Shown: in pieces, positions 1 to 7,427 of the stretch
Numbering within the stretch: the stretch's first letter is position 1
How the letters are laid out: every line of letters starts with the position of its first letter
Origin: Candidatus Rifleibacteriota bacterium
GTDB taxonomy: Bacteria > Riflebacteria > Ozemobacteria > Ozemobacterales > Ozemobacteraceae
Length of the DNA stretch: 31,345 bases
Assembly (NCBI GenBank): GCA_029564115.1
Contig: JAKQQP010000361.1
Span: forward strand, 1-31,345
Direction: 5' to 3'
Notes under the pieces: generated by a model
Database searches by the model: none
Told to the model about the DNA's origin: nothing
What the model saw: the letters and a program-made list of their open reading frames with translations, nothing else
Made by a program: the position numbers and the translations under genes

Positions 1-1440
1 ATCTTTGGCGCCATCGACGAAGCCTCGATAGATACCGTTCAGGAAACCAAGAGTAGATCTGGTGGCACCAGCAATATTGATCGCAGTGTTCAGCGTATTG
101 GAGGCAGTCGAAGGTTTTTCATACGAAAGCCTTATTTCATTCTCGACAACCGAAGCACTCAAACCCAGCAAATCATTGGCACCGCCGGTGATTGCCGTAT
201 CTATCTGAGAATTTATACTTCTCGAGAGACCTTCCATCGTCCAGTAACCGCTGGCGATGTTTATTGCAACGTTACCAGCCCCAATAGTGATATTGAAATT
301 TTCACCACCTGCAGCTGAAATTTTCAAGCCGGCCTCTAGACCTGAGGTACCGGCAATTTGAGCCGGCTGAGAGTCAAACGTAACGTCTATACCGTTCAAC
401 AAACCGGTAGCCCGATCTGTCTCAGTTCGCACCTGTTTGACGTTGCCGAAGTTGTCGCGCAAAGTCACCTCAACCCTGTTATTGGCAGATTCTCTGGTCA
501 CAGACATGCCCAGAGCATCTATAACTGCCTGGTCACCGGATATTGAAATGGTGCCGGCTTCTCCAACACTGCCGGAAACAATTTCGATATAGCCGCCAAG
601 GCCAGCAATATTGCTTTGCGCCGTGTTTACAATCGCCACGCCACTATTCTTGATACCCAGACCACTGTTGCTGTTGATGGCATTTTGAAAAGCCGCTGCC
701 AGATTATCAAGAGTCATCTGAGCATCGAGAGTCACGAGAGTAGTTTTGGTGTTACCGTTCAGTGAGAGATTGATCGGAGTATCGAGAACAAACACACCAT
801 TCGAGTTGTAAAACTGAGCGATACTCTGCAATTGTGTACCACCATCAGCAAGAGTACCGGCAGAATCTTTGAGCACGAAAATCTGCGATCTCTGCATTTC
901 AGAGATACCGGCATGTAAAAGCCCTATACTTACACTGTAATCACCGCCGATACCACCCGGATTGCCACTGACTATGCCGCCCGCCGAGCTTGAACTGGCA
1001 CTGACGAGAGCGGTCTGACTTCCGTCGAGGAGTTTTTTGGTATTGAACTCGGTGTTTCTCGCGATACGATCGAGGTCATCACGCAACTGAACTACTTCTT
1101 TCTGTATCTCGAGGCGATCATTGCTGGTCAGAGTATCGTTTGAAGCCTGAATAGCAAGTTCACGCATGCGATGCAATATGCTGTGTGATTCAGTCATCGC
1201 GCCTTCAGCGGTCTGAATCATCGATATACCATCCTGGGCATTTAAAACAGCCCGGTTCAGGCCACGAATCTGCCGACGCATTTTTTCACTGATTGCCAGG
1301 CCTGCTGCGTCGTCTGCCGCTCTGTTGATTCTCATGCCGGAACTAAGTTTTTCGATTGATTTTTCGAGTCTTCCGGCGGTTTTGTTTACGTTACCGTAAG
1401 TTGAAAGCGCAACAACATTCTGATTAATACGTAATGACAT
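1..1440 (-). CDS. fliC: Flagellin FliC1, large, 3' end outside window
   Basis: The gene starts at ATG 1440 and stays open for 480 codons to the window edge, so the C-terminus is missing. The N-terminus ([20 protein letters not shown]) and roughly the first 150 residues are the conserved D0/D1 flagellin helices, with the usual [20 protein letters not shown] and [13 protein letters not shown] stretches. The rest is a large variable surface domain that includes a segment resembling a Flagellin_IN motif (around ITIGAGNVAINI and SGYWTMEGLSRSINSQ). Family members are secreted by the flagellar type III system and polymerise into the filament. It is a close paralogue of the next flagellin upstream (1702-3894): the ends are nearly identical and the middles diverge. 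A GGAGG ribosome site lies 9 bases before the ATG, inside a small hairpin (see separate entry). The flagellin assignment is certain; the full length is not known. Confidence 0.95.
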   Translation of the reverse strand, partial: MSLRINQNVVALSTYGNVNKTAGRLEKSIEKLSSGMRINRAADDAAGLAISEKMRRQIRGLNRAVLNAQDGISMIQTAEGAMTESHSILHRMRELAIQASNDTLTSNDRLEIQKEVVQLRDDLDRIARNTEFNTKKLLDGSQTALVSASSSSAGGIVSGNPGGIGGDYSVSIGLLHAGISEMQRSQIFVLKDSAGTLADGGTQLQSIAQFYNSNGVFVLDTPINLSLNGNTKTTLVTLDAQMTLDNLAAAFQNAINSNSGLGIKNSGVAIVNTAQSNIAGLGGYIEIVSGSVGEAGTISISGDQAVIDALGMSVTRESANNRVEVTLRDNFGNVKQVRTETDRATGLLNGIDVTFDSQPAQIAGTSGLEAGLKISAAGGENFNITIGAGNVAINIASGYWTMEGLSRSINSQIDTAITGGANDLLGLSASVVENEIRLSYEKPSTASNTLNTAINIAGATRSTLGFLNGIYRGFVDGAKD

Positions 1441-1443
1441 AAT

Positions 1444-1461
1444 TGATTCCTCCGTGAATCA
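1444..1461 (-). promoter_or_regulatory. Candidate CsrA-binding hairpin over the fliC1 ribosome site
   Basis: Read on the minus strand, TGATT-CACGGAGG-AATCA forms a 5-bp stem whose 8-base loop carries the Shine-Dalgarno GGAGG; AA/TT can extend it after one mismatch. CsrA is known to bind GGA in the loop of short hairpins, often over ribosome sites of flagellin genes. csrA and fliW are encoded in this window. The structure is seen; the binding is inferred. Confidence 0.55.
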
Positions 1462-1498
1462 GTTTGAAAATTTTGCCGCATCCTTGCGACAACCCGAT

Positions 1499-1526
1499 AA
1501 AGTATAAAGAAACGAATTTTGGTCAA
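1499..1526 (-). promoter_or_regulatory. Weak candidate promoter for fliC1
   Basis: A TTGACC (1521-1526) is followed 16 bases later by TACTTT (1499-1504) on the minus strand, about 60-80 bases before the fliC1 ATG. The -35 is good and the -10 is poor. TTGACC followed by an AAATTC run recurs before fliC3 at a similar distance (10152-10157), which is the main support. Confidence 0.3.
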
Positions 1527-1627
1527 GCGATTTTTATCTTTTTTTTTATTTTCTCGCAAAAACCTCATAAACAATGAGTTTTAACAGACCTCCGCATAGT
1601 CTATGTAAAAATTCGACTTATCCGGGT

Positions 1628-1667
1628 AAAAAAAACTGCTGTTGAAAGCCGAAGCTTTCAACAGCAG
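1628..1667 (-). terminator. Rho-independent terminator of fliC2
   Basis: On the minus strand a perfect 14-bp stem (CTGCTGTTGAAAGC with its complement) closes a TTCG tetraloop and is followed by eight T. It lies 35 bases after the fliC2 stop, so fliC2 and fliC1 are separate transcripts. Confidence 0.93.
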
Positions 1668-1701
1668 CAAATTGAATCAGACTACATCAAAACCTGCTCA
1701 A

Positions 1702-3894
1702 TCACTGACCAAGTAATGAGAGAACGCTCTGAGGAACCATATTGGCCTGAGCGAGCATTGCAGTACCAGACTGAGAAACGATCTGGTTGCGGGTGAATTC
1801 GATCATTTCGCTGGCGATATCAGCGTCTCTGATGCGAGATTCAGCGGCAGTCAGATTGCTTGAAGTGTTACGCAGGTTGCTGATCAGGTGTTCAAGACGG
1901 TTCTGGAAGGCACCCAGTTTTGAACGTTCTGAAGAAACCGTATCGAGGGCTTTATTCAATTTGGCAAGAGCTGACTGAGCACCGTCAACACTGGTCATGT
2001 CAAGCTTGTCGATGCCAAGAGCACGGGCCGACATATCACCTACCGAGATCTGCATATTCTGGCCCTGGTCGGCACCAACCTGGAACTGAGGTTTATTATC
2101 GACGACGTGAAGTCTGAAGTTGGTATCACCACTGCCTTTCGCGGTGCCATTTGTCAGACCGAACATGTCCAGAGCGTCCTGATCGTTAACATCGAGAGTT
2201 ACCCGGCTCTGAACGGCGCTGCCGTCGCTTTTATTTTCTTGGCCCACTCTTGTGGCGGTAAATGCGAGAGAGCCGTTAACCGCATCGAGTCTGACCTGAA
2301 CATCTGCTGCCGCCAGCTGAGTGTTGACACTGGCCACGAAGCTGCCAATTTCACTCATATCAGCTGCTTCACGGTCATTTGTGGTTGTATAGGCGTTTAT
2401 AGCCGTGCCTGCAGCTTCACCATCACCGATTGTGAAAGTCACAGCAGTACCACCGGCAGTATGATAAATACTGAAACCGTTGATAACCTTGCTCTGATCT
2501 TTATCGCCCTGAACGAAACCGCTGGAAGTGCCATCGAGAATACCGAGCTGTTCAGCATCTGCAACTGAAATTTTGATTGTTGAAGTATTGGTTGAAGTAG
2601 GAGGTTCGTAAGAGAGTCGCACTTCACCGTCGGCCACAGAAGCTTTGAGACCTTCGACGCCCACTGCCTCGATCTGAGCGTTGATGCTTCTGGCGATACC
2701 TTCCATTGTCCAGTCACCGGCTGCAACGGTCACGTCGACCTGAGAACCACCGGCGGAGATGGTGAAAGTCTGGTCGGCAGTCAACCGCAGACCGGTCTGC
2801 AGACCACCAACCCCGGCAATCTGTGCTGCCTGAGGATTGAAATAAAGGTCGACACCGTCAAGAAGACCGATAGCACGGTCACTGCTGGTTCTGACATTAT
2901 TTACATTACCCATGCCGTCAGTAAGAGTGAGCTGAACCAGATTATTAGCCGATTCTCTGGTCACGGCGAAGCCAAGAGCATCCATTATCGACTGCGGGCC
3001 GGCGACCGAAAAGTCGCCCTGTTCACCTACAGAACCAGACACCAGCTGAATGTAACCACCCATACCAGCAATGCCAGAGATTGCAGTGCTGACCACACCA
3101 GCGCTGGAGTTGCTCATTCCGAGACCATTGCCACTGGAAAGCGCCTGCTGCAGGGCTGCAGCCAGCTCGTCGAGGCTCATTCTGGCGTCGATGGTCACCT
3201 GAGCGTCTTCTGAGTTACCAGTTATGGTCAACTGCTGCGGAGAACTCAATGAGAAGTTGCCATTGCTGTCATAAAACTGGGCGATATCTTCAAGGCGGGT
3301 GCTGCCATCAGCAAGCTGGCCATTCTTGTCGGTAAGAACCTGGCTGCGCTGCATCTGAGAAATACCACCACTGATAAGAGCAATACTGACATTGTAGTCA
3401 CCACTGCCACTCGCGTTACCGGTCACCATGCCCTGAACGGATCTTGAGTTGGAGCTTACAAGAGCTGACTGACTGCCATTGAGAAGCTTTTTAGTATTGA
3501 ATTCGGTATTCTGAGAAATTCTGTCAATTTCAGTGCGGAGCTGATTGACTTCTTTCTGGATTTCAAGGCGGTCGTTGCTGGTCAGAGTATCGTTTGAAGC
3601 CTGAATTGCGAGTTCACGCATTCTTTGAATAAGACTCTGAGCTTCGCCAAGAGCACCTTCGGCAGTCTGAATCATAGATATACCATCCTGGGCATTCAAA
3701 ACAGCCCGATTCAGGCCCCTGATCTGACGCCGCATTTTTTCGCTGATTGCGAGGCCGGCTGCGTCATCGGCCGCTGAGTTGATTCTCAAGCCAGAGCTGA
3801 GCTTTTGAATAGACTTTTCAAGTCGCGCATTGGTCTGAGTAAGATTGGCGTAGGTTTTGATAGAAAGAACGTTCTGATTGATTCGTAGCGACAT
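1702..3894 (-). CDS. fliC: Flagellin FliC2, 730 residues
   Basis: Filament subunit secreted by the flagellar type III apparatus. Residues 1 to about 165 are the N-terminal D0/D1 helices ([34 protein letters not shown]). About 645-730 are the C-terminal D1/D0 helices ([31 protein letters not shown]), ending LSLLGQ. The roughly 480-residue middle is a variable domain with Flagellin_IN-like segments ([20 protein letters not shown], then [13 protein letters not shown]). Common flagellins are about 270-500 residues, so this is large. The start is fixed by AAGGAGG six bases before ATG 3894, where the D0 sequence begins. It has its own terminator and probably its own promoter. It is a tandem paralogue of fliC1: the terminal regions match closely also at the DNA level, which suggests duplication or gene conversion. 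Confidence 0.97.
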   Translation of the reverse strand: MSLRINQNVLSIKTYANLTQTNARLEKSIQKLSSGLRINSAADDAAGLAISEKMRRQIRGLNRAVLNAQDGISMIQTAEGALGEAQSLIQRMRELAIQASNDTLTSNDRLEIQKEVNQLRTEIDRISQNTEFNTKKLLNGSQSALVSSNSRSVQGMVTGNASGSGDYNVSIALISGGISQMQRSQVLTDKNGQLADGSTRLEDIAQFYDSNGNFSLSSPQQLTITGNSEDAQVTIDARMSLDELAAALQQALSSGNGLGMSNSSAGVVSTAISGIAGMGGYIQLVSGSVGEQGDFSVAGPQSIMDALGFAVTRESANNLVQLTLTDGMGNVNNVRTSSDRAIGLLDGVDLYFNPQAAQIAGVGGLQTGLRLTADQTFTISAGGSQVDVTVAAGDWTMEGIARSINAQIEAVGVEGLKASVADGEVRLSYEPPTSTNTSTIKISVADAEQLGILDGTSSGFVQGDKDQSKVINGFSIYHTAGGTAVTFTIGDGEAAGTAINAYTTTNDREAADMSEIGSFVASVNTQLAAADVQVRLDAVNGSLAFTATRVGQENKSDGSAVQSRVTLDVNDQDALDMFGLTNGTAKGSGDTNFRLHVVDNKPQFQVGADQGQNMQISVGDMSARALGIDKLDMTSVDGAQSALAKLNKALDTVSSERSKLGAFQNRLEHLISNLRNTSSNLTAAESRIRDADIASEMIEFTRNQIVSQSGTAMLAQANMVPQSVLSLLGQ

Positions 3895-3914
3895 AAAATT
3901 CCTCCTTGAATTTT
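3895..3914 (-). promoter_or_regulatory. Candidate CsrA-binding hairpin directly before fliC2 ATG
   Basis: Minus strand AAAATTC-AAGGAG-GAATTTT is a perfect 7-bp stem with the GGA of the Shine-Dalgarno in a 6-base loop; the stem ends at the base before the ATG. An AAGGA loop on a short stem is the classic CsrA/RsmA target shape. The structure is direct observation, and control by the nearby FliW-CsrA pair is inference. Confidence 0.6.
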
Positions 3915-4044
3915 CGTCTACAGCACTTCCTTGTGCCGAACTCCTTAAGTTTCAGGTCTCTATATTCTCTGCGTTCTTTTTATTAGATTTACCGCCCTCC
4001 TTTAGGCTGAAGATTTTAGGCCTATTTTTGCCTTTCTACTAGGA

Positions 4045-4071
4045 CTATCGACATTTCTCTACACATATTTC
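4045..4071 (-). promoter_or_regulatory. Weak sigma-28-like promoter candidate for fliC2
   Basis: Minus strand GAAA (4068-4071), a 15-base spacer and GTCGATAG (4045-4052) resemble the FliA pattern TAAA-N15-GCCGATAA with exact spacing but three mismatches. It would give a leader of about 140 bases. The 3895-4246 stretch has no gene and is strongly AT-rich. Confidence 0.3.
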
Positions 4072-4171
4072 TGCCCGATTTATAGCGATATAATCTATTT
4101 TTTACTTCATATCTTCATTTTTCTCTTATTTAAGTATCAACTTAGCTGATTTTCTTTTTTTTATTTTTTAT

Positions 4172-4197
4172 AAAAAAAATCTCGCAAATATACGAGA
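4172..4197 (-). terminator. Probable terminator of the trx/CoA-disulfide reductase operon
   Basis: Minus strand TCTCG, an 8-base loop and CGAGA are followed by eight T. The stem is only 5 bp, so it is weak, but the position downstream of the operon and the T-run fit. Confidence 0.45.
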
Positions 4198-4246
4198 GCT
4201 CACTAACTGATTCACTTCCCGAAGTTTCAGCCCTTCAAACCATGCA

Positions 4247-4357
4247 TTTATCTGTGCTCATCCGTGTTCATCCGTGTTCATCCGTGGCACGTGTTCATCC
4301 GTGGCATATGTTCATCTGTGTTTATTCGTGGCCACGGCGTTCATCCGTGGCCACGAA
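4247..4357. repeat. Intergenic TTCATCCGTG repeat cluster with inverted repeat
   Basis: About seven imperfect copies of a 10-11 base unit around TTCATCCGTG(G) fill the stretch just after the 815-residue oxidoreductase gene. The last part is a perfect inverted repeat: TTCGTGGCCAC (4325-4335) and its complement (4347-4357) around an 11-base loop that itself holds a TTCATCC copy. The cluster starts 8 bases after the stop codon. The same unit recurs at 14121-14183, with 15 bases (TTCATCCGTGGCCAC) identical. Similar TTCATCCGTG runs occur between genes in some environmental bacterial genomes; their function is not known to me. Confidence 0.85.
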
Positions 4358-4364
4358 TCGGTAA

Positions 4365-6812
4365 TCAGATAAATAAACCGGCAGTGCTGTTCGACAATTC
4401 TTCGATGTATTTGGCAACACCAGCGATTTCGACACCATCAATAAGTTCGCTCGCGTCTATACCCATTACATCCATGCTCATGGAACATGCCACCAGCTTG
4501 ACGCCGTTAGCGACCGCCTGTTCGAGAAGCTCTCTGAGAGGTGCAACATGCTTACTCTCCATAACCCTGTGCATCATCGCAGTTCCCATGCCGCCCATAT
4601 TCATTTTCGACAGCTTCAGACCATCGACGTTTTTGGGCAGCATCATACCGAACATGGTTTCCATGACGCCTTTATTCAAGGGTTTTTCAGGCTCACGCCG
4701 CAGAATACTCAAGCCCCAAAAAGTGAAGAATAAAGTAGTCTTATAACCGGCGGCGGCAGCACCATTGGCGATTATCAGTGCAGCCATGGCTTTGTCGAGA
4801 TCGTTACTGAAAATAACGTTGGTCATCTGTTTCTGACAGGTCGTCAAGGGCGTACAGGCAAGTTTGCCAACTTTTTTAACCGTCGCCTTGAATTTTCCGC
4901 CGGCAATCTTTTCGACACCAACGCATTCATTGCCTGTCGAGCGACACCAGGCCGGAACATCTGCAGCAAAACCAGCGTCAGTAGAAACTATTTCGACCGC
5001 TTCCCCCTTCTCGATTTTGTCGATAGCAGTTCGCAGCTGAGAAATCGGACCCGGGCACTGCAAGCCGCAGACATCGAGGGTCTTAACAATTTTCAACGCA
5101 GCCGCTTCGCTTTGCGACTCTCGGTTTTCGCCTTCACCACCGGCATCGTCAACCATGTCTGCCTTGTCATACGAAGCGTTCTGATGCACCATCGAATAGG
5201 TTTTATAACCACCATCGAGGTTACTGGCTCTGAAACCATTCTGCAGAAGAATACGATACGCCAGATAACCGCGCAGACCAGCCTGACAGTAAACCATATA
5301 TTCTTTTTTGGGGTCGAGCTCAGAGAGTCTCGATCTTATTTCATGCAGCGGAACATGCAACGAGCCCGGAATAGCTCCGGCAAGAACTTCTTCGAAAGTT
5401 CTGACATCGAGCAGTTTTTGATCGGGCTTCAGGGTCGCGATTTCAGCAACATGAAAATGCTGGCTGTGACCACGTAAAATATTTGCAGCAACAAAGCCGG
5501 CATAATTTACCGGGTCTTTGGCTGAGCCGTAAGGCGGGGCGTAGCAAAGTTCAAGTTCTTCAAGATCGTATACGGTCATTCCGGCACGAATGGCCACAGC
5601 AAGCACGTCAATGCGCTTTTCTACTCCGTTCATACCAACGGCCTGCGCCCCGAGCACTCTGCCAGTATCGGGGTCAAAGAGCATTTTCAAACTGATGGCA
5701 GTAGCTCCAGGGTAATACGAAGCATGATTTGCGGGGTGAACATAAACTTTGTCATATTTTACAGAGTTTTTTACAGCCTGCTTCTCGCTCAAACCAGTCA
5801 TGGCAAAGGTCAGATCAAAAACTTTGCACACGGCCGAACCCTGCGTATTTCTGTATTCACGGTTAAGACCAAAGATATTGTCGACCGCGATACGCCCCTG
5901 ACGGTTAGCCGGGCCGGCGAGCGGGATCAAAGCCGGCTTGCCAGTCATAAAATCTGTAACTTCTACAGCATCACCAACTGCGTAAATGGAAGCATCGCTG
6001 GTCTGCATGTGGCGATCGACTTTTATACCACCGGTAACGCCTAGAGTCAGTCCCGCTTCTTTTGCCAGAGAATTTTCGGGCCGCACACCAATAGCCATAA
6101 TAACTGCATCAGCAAGAATTTTTGTGCCAGAACTCAGAATCACTCTTATCTGCGAATCGGCTTTTTCGAAACTGGTTACCGACTGCCCAAGTTTCAGGTC
6201 GACGCCGCTCATCCTGATTTCGGTATGCAACATCGAAGCCATTTCAGGGTCAGCCGGCCCCATTACCTGATCTGCAAGCTCAACCAGTGCGACTTCCATG
6301 CCGGCATGACGTAACGATTCAGCCATTTCAAGGCCGACATAACCGCCGCCGACTACAACTGCAGACTTGCGCCCATTGATAGCAGCTTTGATCCGGTCGG
6401 TGTCTTCAAGATTGCGAAGAGTAAAAATGCCGGGCAGGTCGATACCGTTAATCGGTGGGCGAACAGCTGAAGCGCCGGGGCTGAGAACCAGATAGTCGTA
6501 AGACTCTTCGTATTCTTCGCCAGTTAACAGGTTCTTCGCCTTAACAACCTTTTTATTTCGGTCGATACCAAGAACTTCGTTTTTAACCCGCACATCGATG
6601 GCGAATTTTTCTTTCATGACTTCAGGCGTAGTCACCAGAAGCTTTTCGCGCTCTTCTATTATATTGCCGATGTGATACGGAAGCCCACAGTTAGCAAAAG
6701 AGATGTGCTCACCACGTTCAAAAAGAACTATCTCAGCCTTTTCATCAAGGCGCCTGGCTCTGGCTGCTGCGCTCGCCCCACCGGCCACGCCGCCAACTAC
6801 GAGTATTTTCAT
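4365..6812 (-). CDS. CoA-disulfide reductase / rhodanese / TusA / DsrE-like fusion
   Basis: An 815-residue multidomain sulfur-transfer flavoenzyme, probably cytoplasmic. Residues 1-445 form a class II pyridine nucleotide-disulfide oxidoreductase of the CoA-disulfide or persulfide reductase type: FAD motif GGVAGGASAA, single active cysteine C42 in SFANCGLPY, NAD(P)H motif VVVGGGYVGLE near 152, and the CoADR-type YAPPYGSAKDPVN. About 455-545 is a rhodanese domain with catalytic C509 in VYCQAGLRGY. About 573-645 is a TusA domain with CGLQCPGP (C582, C585). About 662-815 is a DsrE/F/H-like domain with CSMSMDVMG (C776). Each key cysteine is present, so a sulfane-sulfur relay within one chain is plausible. 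AAGGAG overlaps the end of the thioredoxin gene 11 bases upstream, so the two are co-transcribed. CoADR-rhodanese fusions are known; the substrate here is inferred. Confidence 0.93.
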   Translation of the reverse strand: MKILVVGGVAGGASAAARARRLDEKAEIVLFERGEHISFANCGLPYHIGNIIEEREKLLVTTPEVMKEKFAIDVRVKNEVLGIDRNKKVVKAKNLLTGEEYEESYDYLVLSPGASAVRPPINGIDLPGIFTLRNLEDTDRIKAAINGRKSAVVVGGGYVGLEMAESLRHAGMEVALVELADQVMGPADPEMASMLHTEIRMSGVDLKLGQSVTSFEKADSQIRVILSSGTKILADAVIMAIGVRPENSLAKEAGLTLGVTGGIKVDRHMQTSDASIYAVGDAVEVTDFMTGKPALIPLAGPANRQGRIAVDNIFGLNREYRNTQGSAVCKVFDLTFAMTGLSEKQAVKNSVKYDKVYVHPANHASYYPGATAISLKMLFDPDTGRVLGAQAVGMNGVEKRIDVLAVAIRAGMTVYDLEELELCYAPPYGSAKDPVNYAGFVAANILRGHSQHFHVAEIATLKPDQKLLDVRTFEEVLAGAIPGSLHVPLHEIRSRLSELDPKKEYMVYCQAGLRGYLAYRILLQNGFRASNLDGGYKTYSMVHQNASYDKADMVDDAGGEGENRESQSEAAALKIVKTLDVCGLQCPGPISQLRTAIDKIEKGEAVEIVSTDAGFAADVPAWCRSTGNECVGVEKIAGGKFKATVKKVGKLACTPLTTCQKQMTNVIFSNDLDKAMAALIIANGAAAAGYKTTLFFTFWGLSILRREPEKPLNKGVMETMFGMMLPKNVDGLKLSKMNMGGMGTAMMHRVMESKHVAPLRELLEQAVANGVKLVACSMSMDVMGIDASELIDGVEIAGVAKYIEELSNSTAGLFI

Positions 6813-6823
6813 TGAATTTCTCC

Positions 6824-7135
6824 TTATGCCACTGCTTTAACGAGAGTTTCTTCGTTCTGAACGCCCTGAAACACCTTTTCGGGCTTGCCGTCACGAAAAA
6901 CAATTAAAGTTGGAATACTGAAAATGCCAAACTTGGAAGCGATATCCGGGCTGTCTTCAACATTCAGCTTACCAACCTTAACGCTCTCCCCCACTCTTTT
7001 GGCAACTGCATCGAGGATAGGCAGCTGCATCTGACACGGTCCACACCAGGGAGCCCAGAAATCGACAAGAACTGTTCCAGCGCCAGTAAAAGTTGCAAAA
7101 TTCTGTGAAGTCAGCTTCTCAACGCCAATACTCAT
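6824..7135 (-). CDS. trxA: Thioredoxin, 103 residues
   Basis: Small dithiol-disulfide oxidoreductase with the active site [11 protein letters not shown] and the cis-proline loop [11 protein letters not shown], the normal size for thioredoxin. A longer reading from 7183 is open, but GGAGG lies 8 bases before the ATG at 7135 and the thioredoxin fold begins there, so 7135 is the start. It is the first gene of a two-gene operon with the CoA-disulfide reductase fusion, behind a sigma-54 promoter. It may reduce the disulfides or persulfides formed by that enzyme, or simply be a redox partner induced with it; this role is inferred. The genome probably has other thioredoxins, so the symbol names the family. 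Confidence 0.93.
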   Translation of the reverse strand: MSIGVEKLTSQNFATFTGAGTVLVDFWAPWCGPCQMQLPILDAVAKRVGESVKVGKLNVEDSPDIASKFGIFSIPTLIVFRDGKPEKVFQGVQNEETLVKAVA

Positions 7136-7150
7136 AAGTAAAACCTCCAT

Positions 7151-7172
7151 GATTGTTAATTTAATAACAATC
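7151..7172. promoter_or_regulatory. Inverted repeat at the trx transcription start, possible operator
   Basis: GATTGTTA-ATTTAA-TAACAATC is a perfect 8-bp inverted repeat with a 6-base centre. It begins 3 bases downstream of the sigma-54 -12 element and would straddle the start site, 16 bases before the thioredoxin ATG. It could be a repressor site or a 5' leader hairpin; the factor is unknown. Confidence 0.5.
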
Positions 7173-7174
7173 AA

Positions 7175-7191
7175 AGCAATCAACGTGCCAA
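7175..7191 (-). promoter_or_regulatory. Sigma-54 (RpoN) promoter of the trx operon
   Basis: Minus strand TTGGCACGTTGATTGCT matches the sigma-54 consensus TTGGCACG-N4-TTGC(A/T) at every fixed base, with GG and GC ten bases apart. It lies 40 bases before the thioredoxin ATG. Sigma-54 promoters need an enhancer-binding activator; a possible site is the direct repeat at 7280-7310. Confidence 0.8.
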
Positions 7192-7210
7192 CTCACATTA
7201 AAAAAGCAGA

Positions 7211-7234
7211 TTCGCTGCAGACTTCGCTGCAGAC
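7211..7234. repeat. Tandem 12-base duplication
   Basis: TTCGCTGCAGAC occurs twice with no gap in the leader region upstream of the sigma-54 promoter. No function can be read from it; it may be slippage or part of a regulatory region. Confidence 0.7.
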
Positions 7235-7279
7235 AAGCAAAGATGCAAAAAACACAGATACTGACAAATCAGTCTGCAA

Positions 7280-7310
7280 TAAAAGTTTCGATAAATTTCT
7301 AAAAGTTTCG
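7280..7310. promoter_or_regulatory. Direct repeat, possible activator (UAS) site
   Basis: TAAAAGTTTCG occurs at 7280-7290 and 7300-7310, exactly 20 bases (two helical turns) apart and about 100 bases upstream of the sigma-54 promoter. That is the usual place and phasing for an enhancer-binding protein. The repeat is seen; the role is inferred. Confidence 0.4.
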
Positions 7311-7356
7311 CAACCCGTTCAAGCAACTTATCGCAACCACACCGCCCACAAAAGAT

Positions 7357-7383
7357 AAAAAAAAAGCCGCCCGAAGGGCGGCT
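7357..7383 (-). terminator. Rho-independent terminator of fliC3
   Basis: Minus strand AGCCGCCC-TTC-GGGCGGCT is an 8-bp GC-rich stem followed by nine T, 45 bases after the fliC3 stop. Confidence 0.93.
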
Positions 7384-7427
7384 CCATGCAAACCTATGCT
7401 TAAGGAAAGAGAGAGGTGGTGAACAAA

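Noticed and set aside
1493..1500. Plus-strand CCCGATAA resembling a sigma-28 -10
   Set aside because: No TAAA at the right distance, and no plus-strand gene follows.
3922..3939. Sigma-54-like TCGGCAC...GTGCT before fliC2
   Set aside because: GG and GC are 11 bases apart instead of 10, and the -12 box is poor; sigma-54 is strict on spacing.
4247..4357. Short regularly spaced repeats as a possible CRISPR array
   Set aside because: Units are 10-11 bases with almost no spacer and no cas genes nearby.
4264..4746. Open frame of 160 codons on the plus strand (FIRVHPWHVFIRG start)
   Set aside because: The first part is a translation of the TTCATCCGTG repeats and the rest is antisense to the oxidoreductase fusion.
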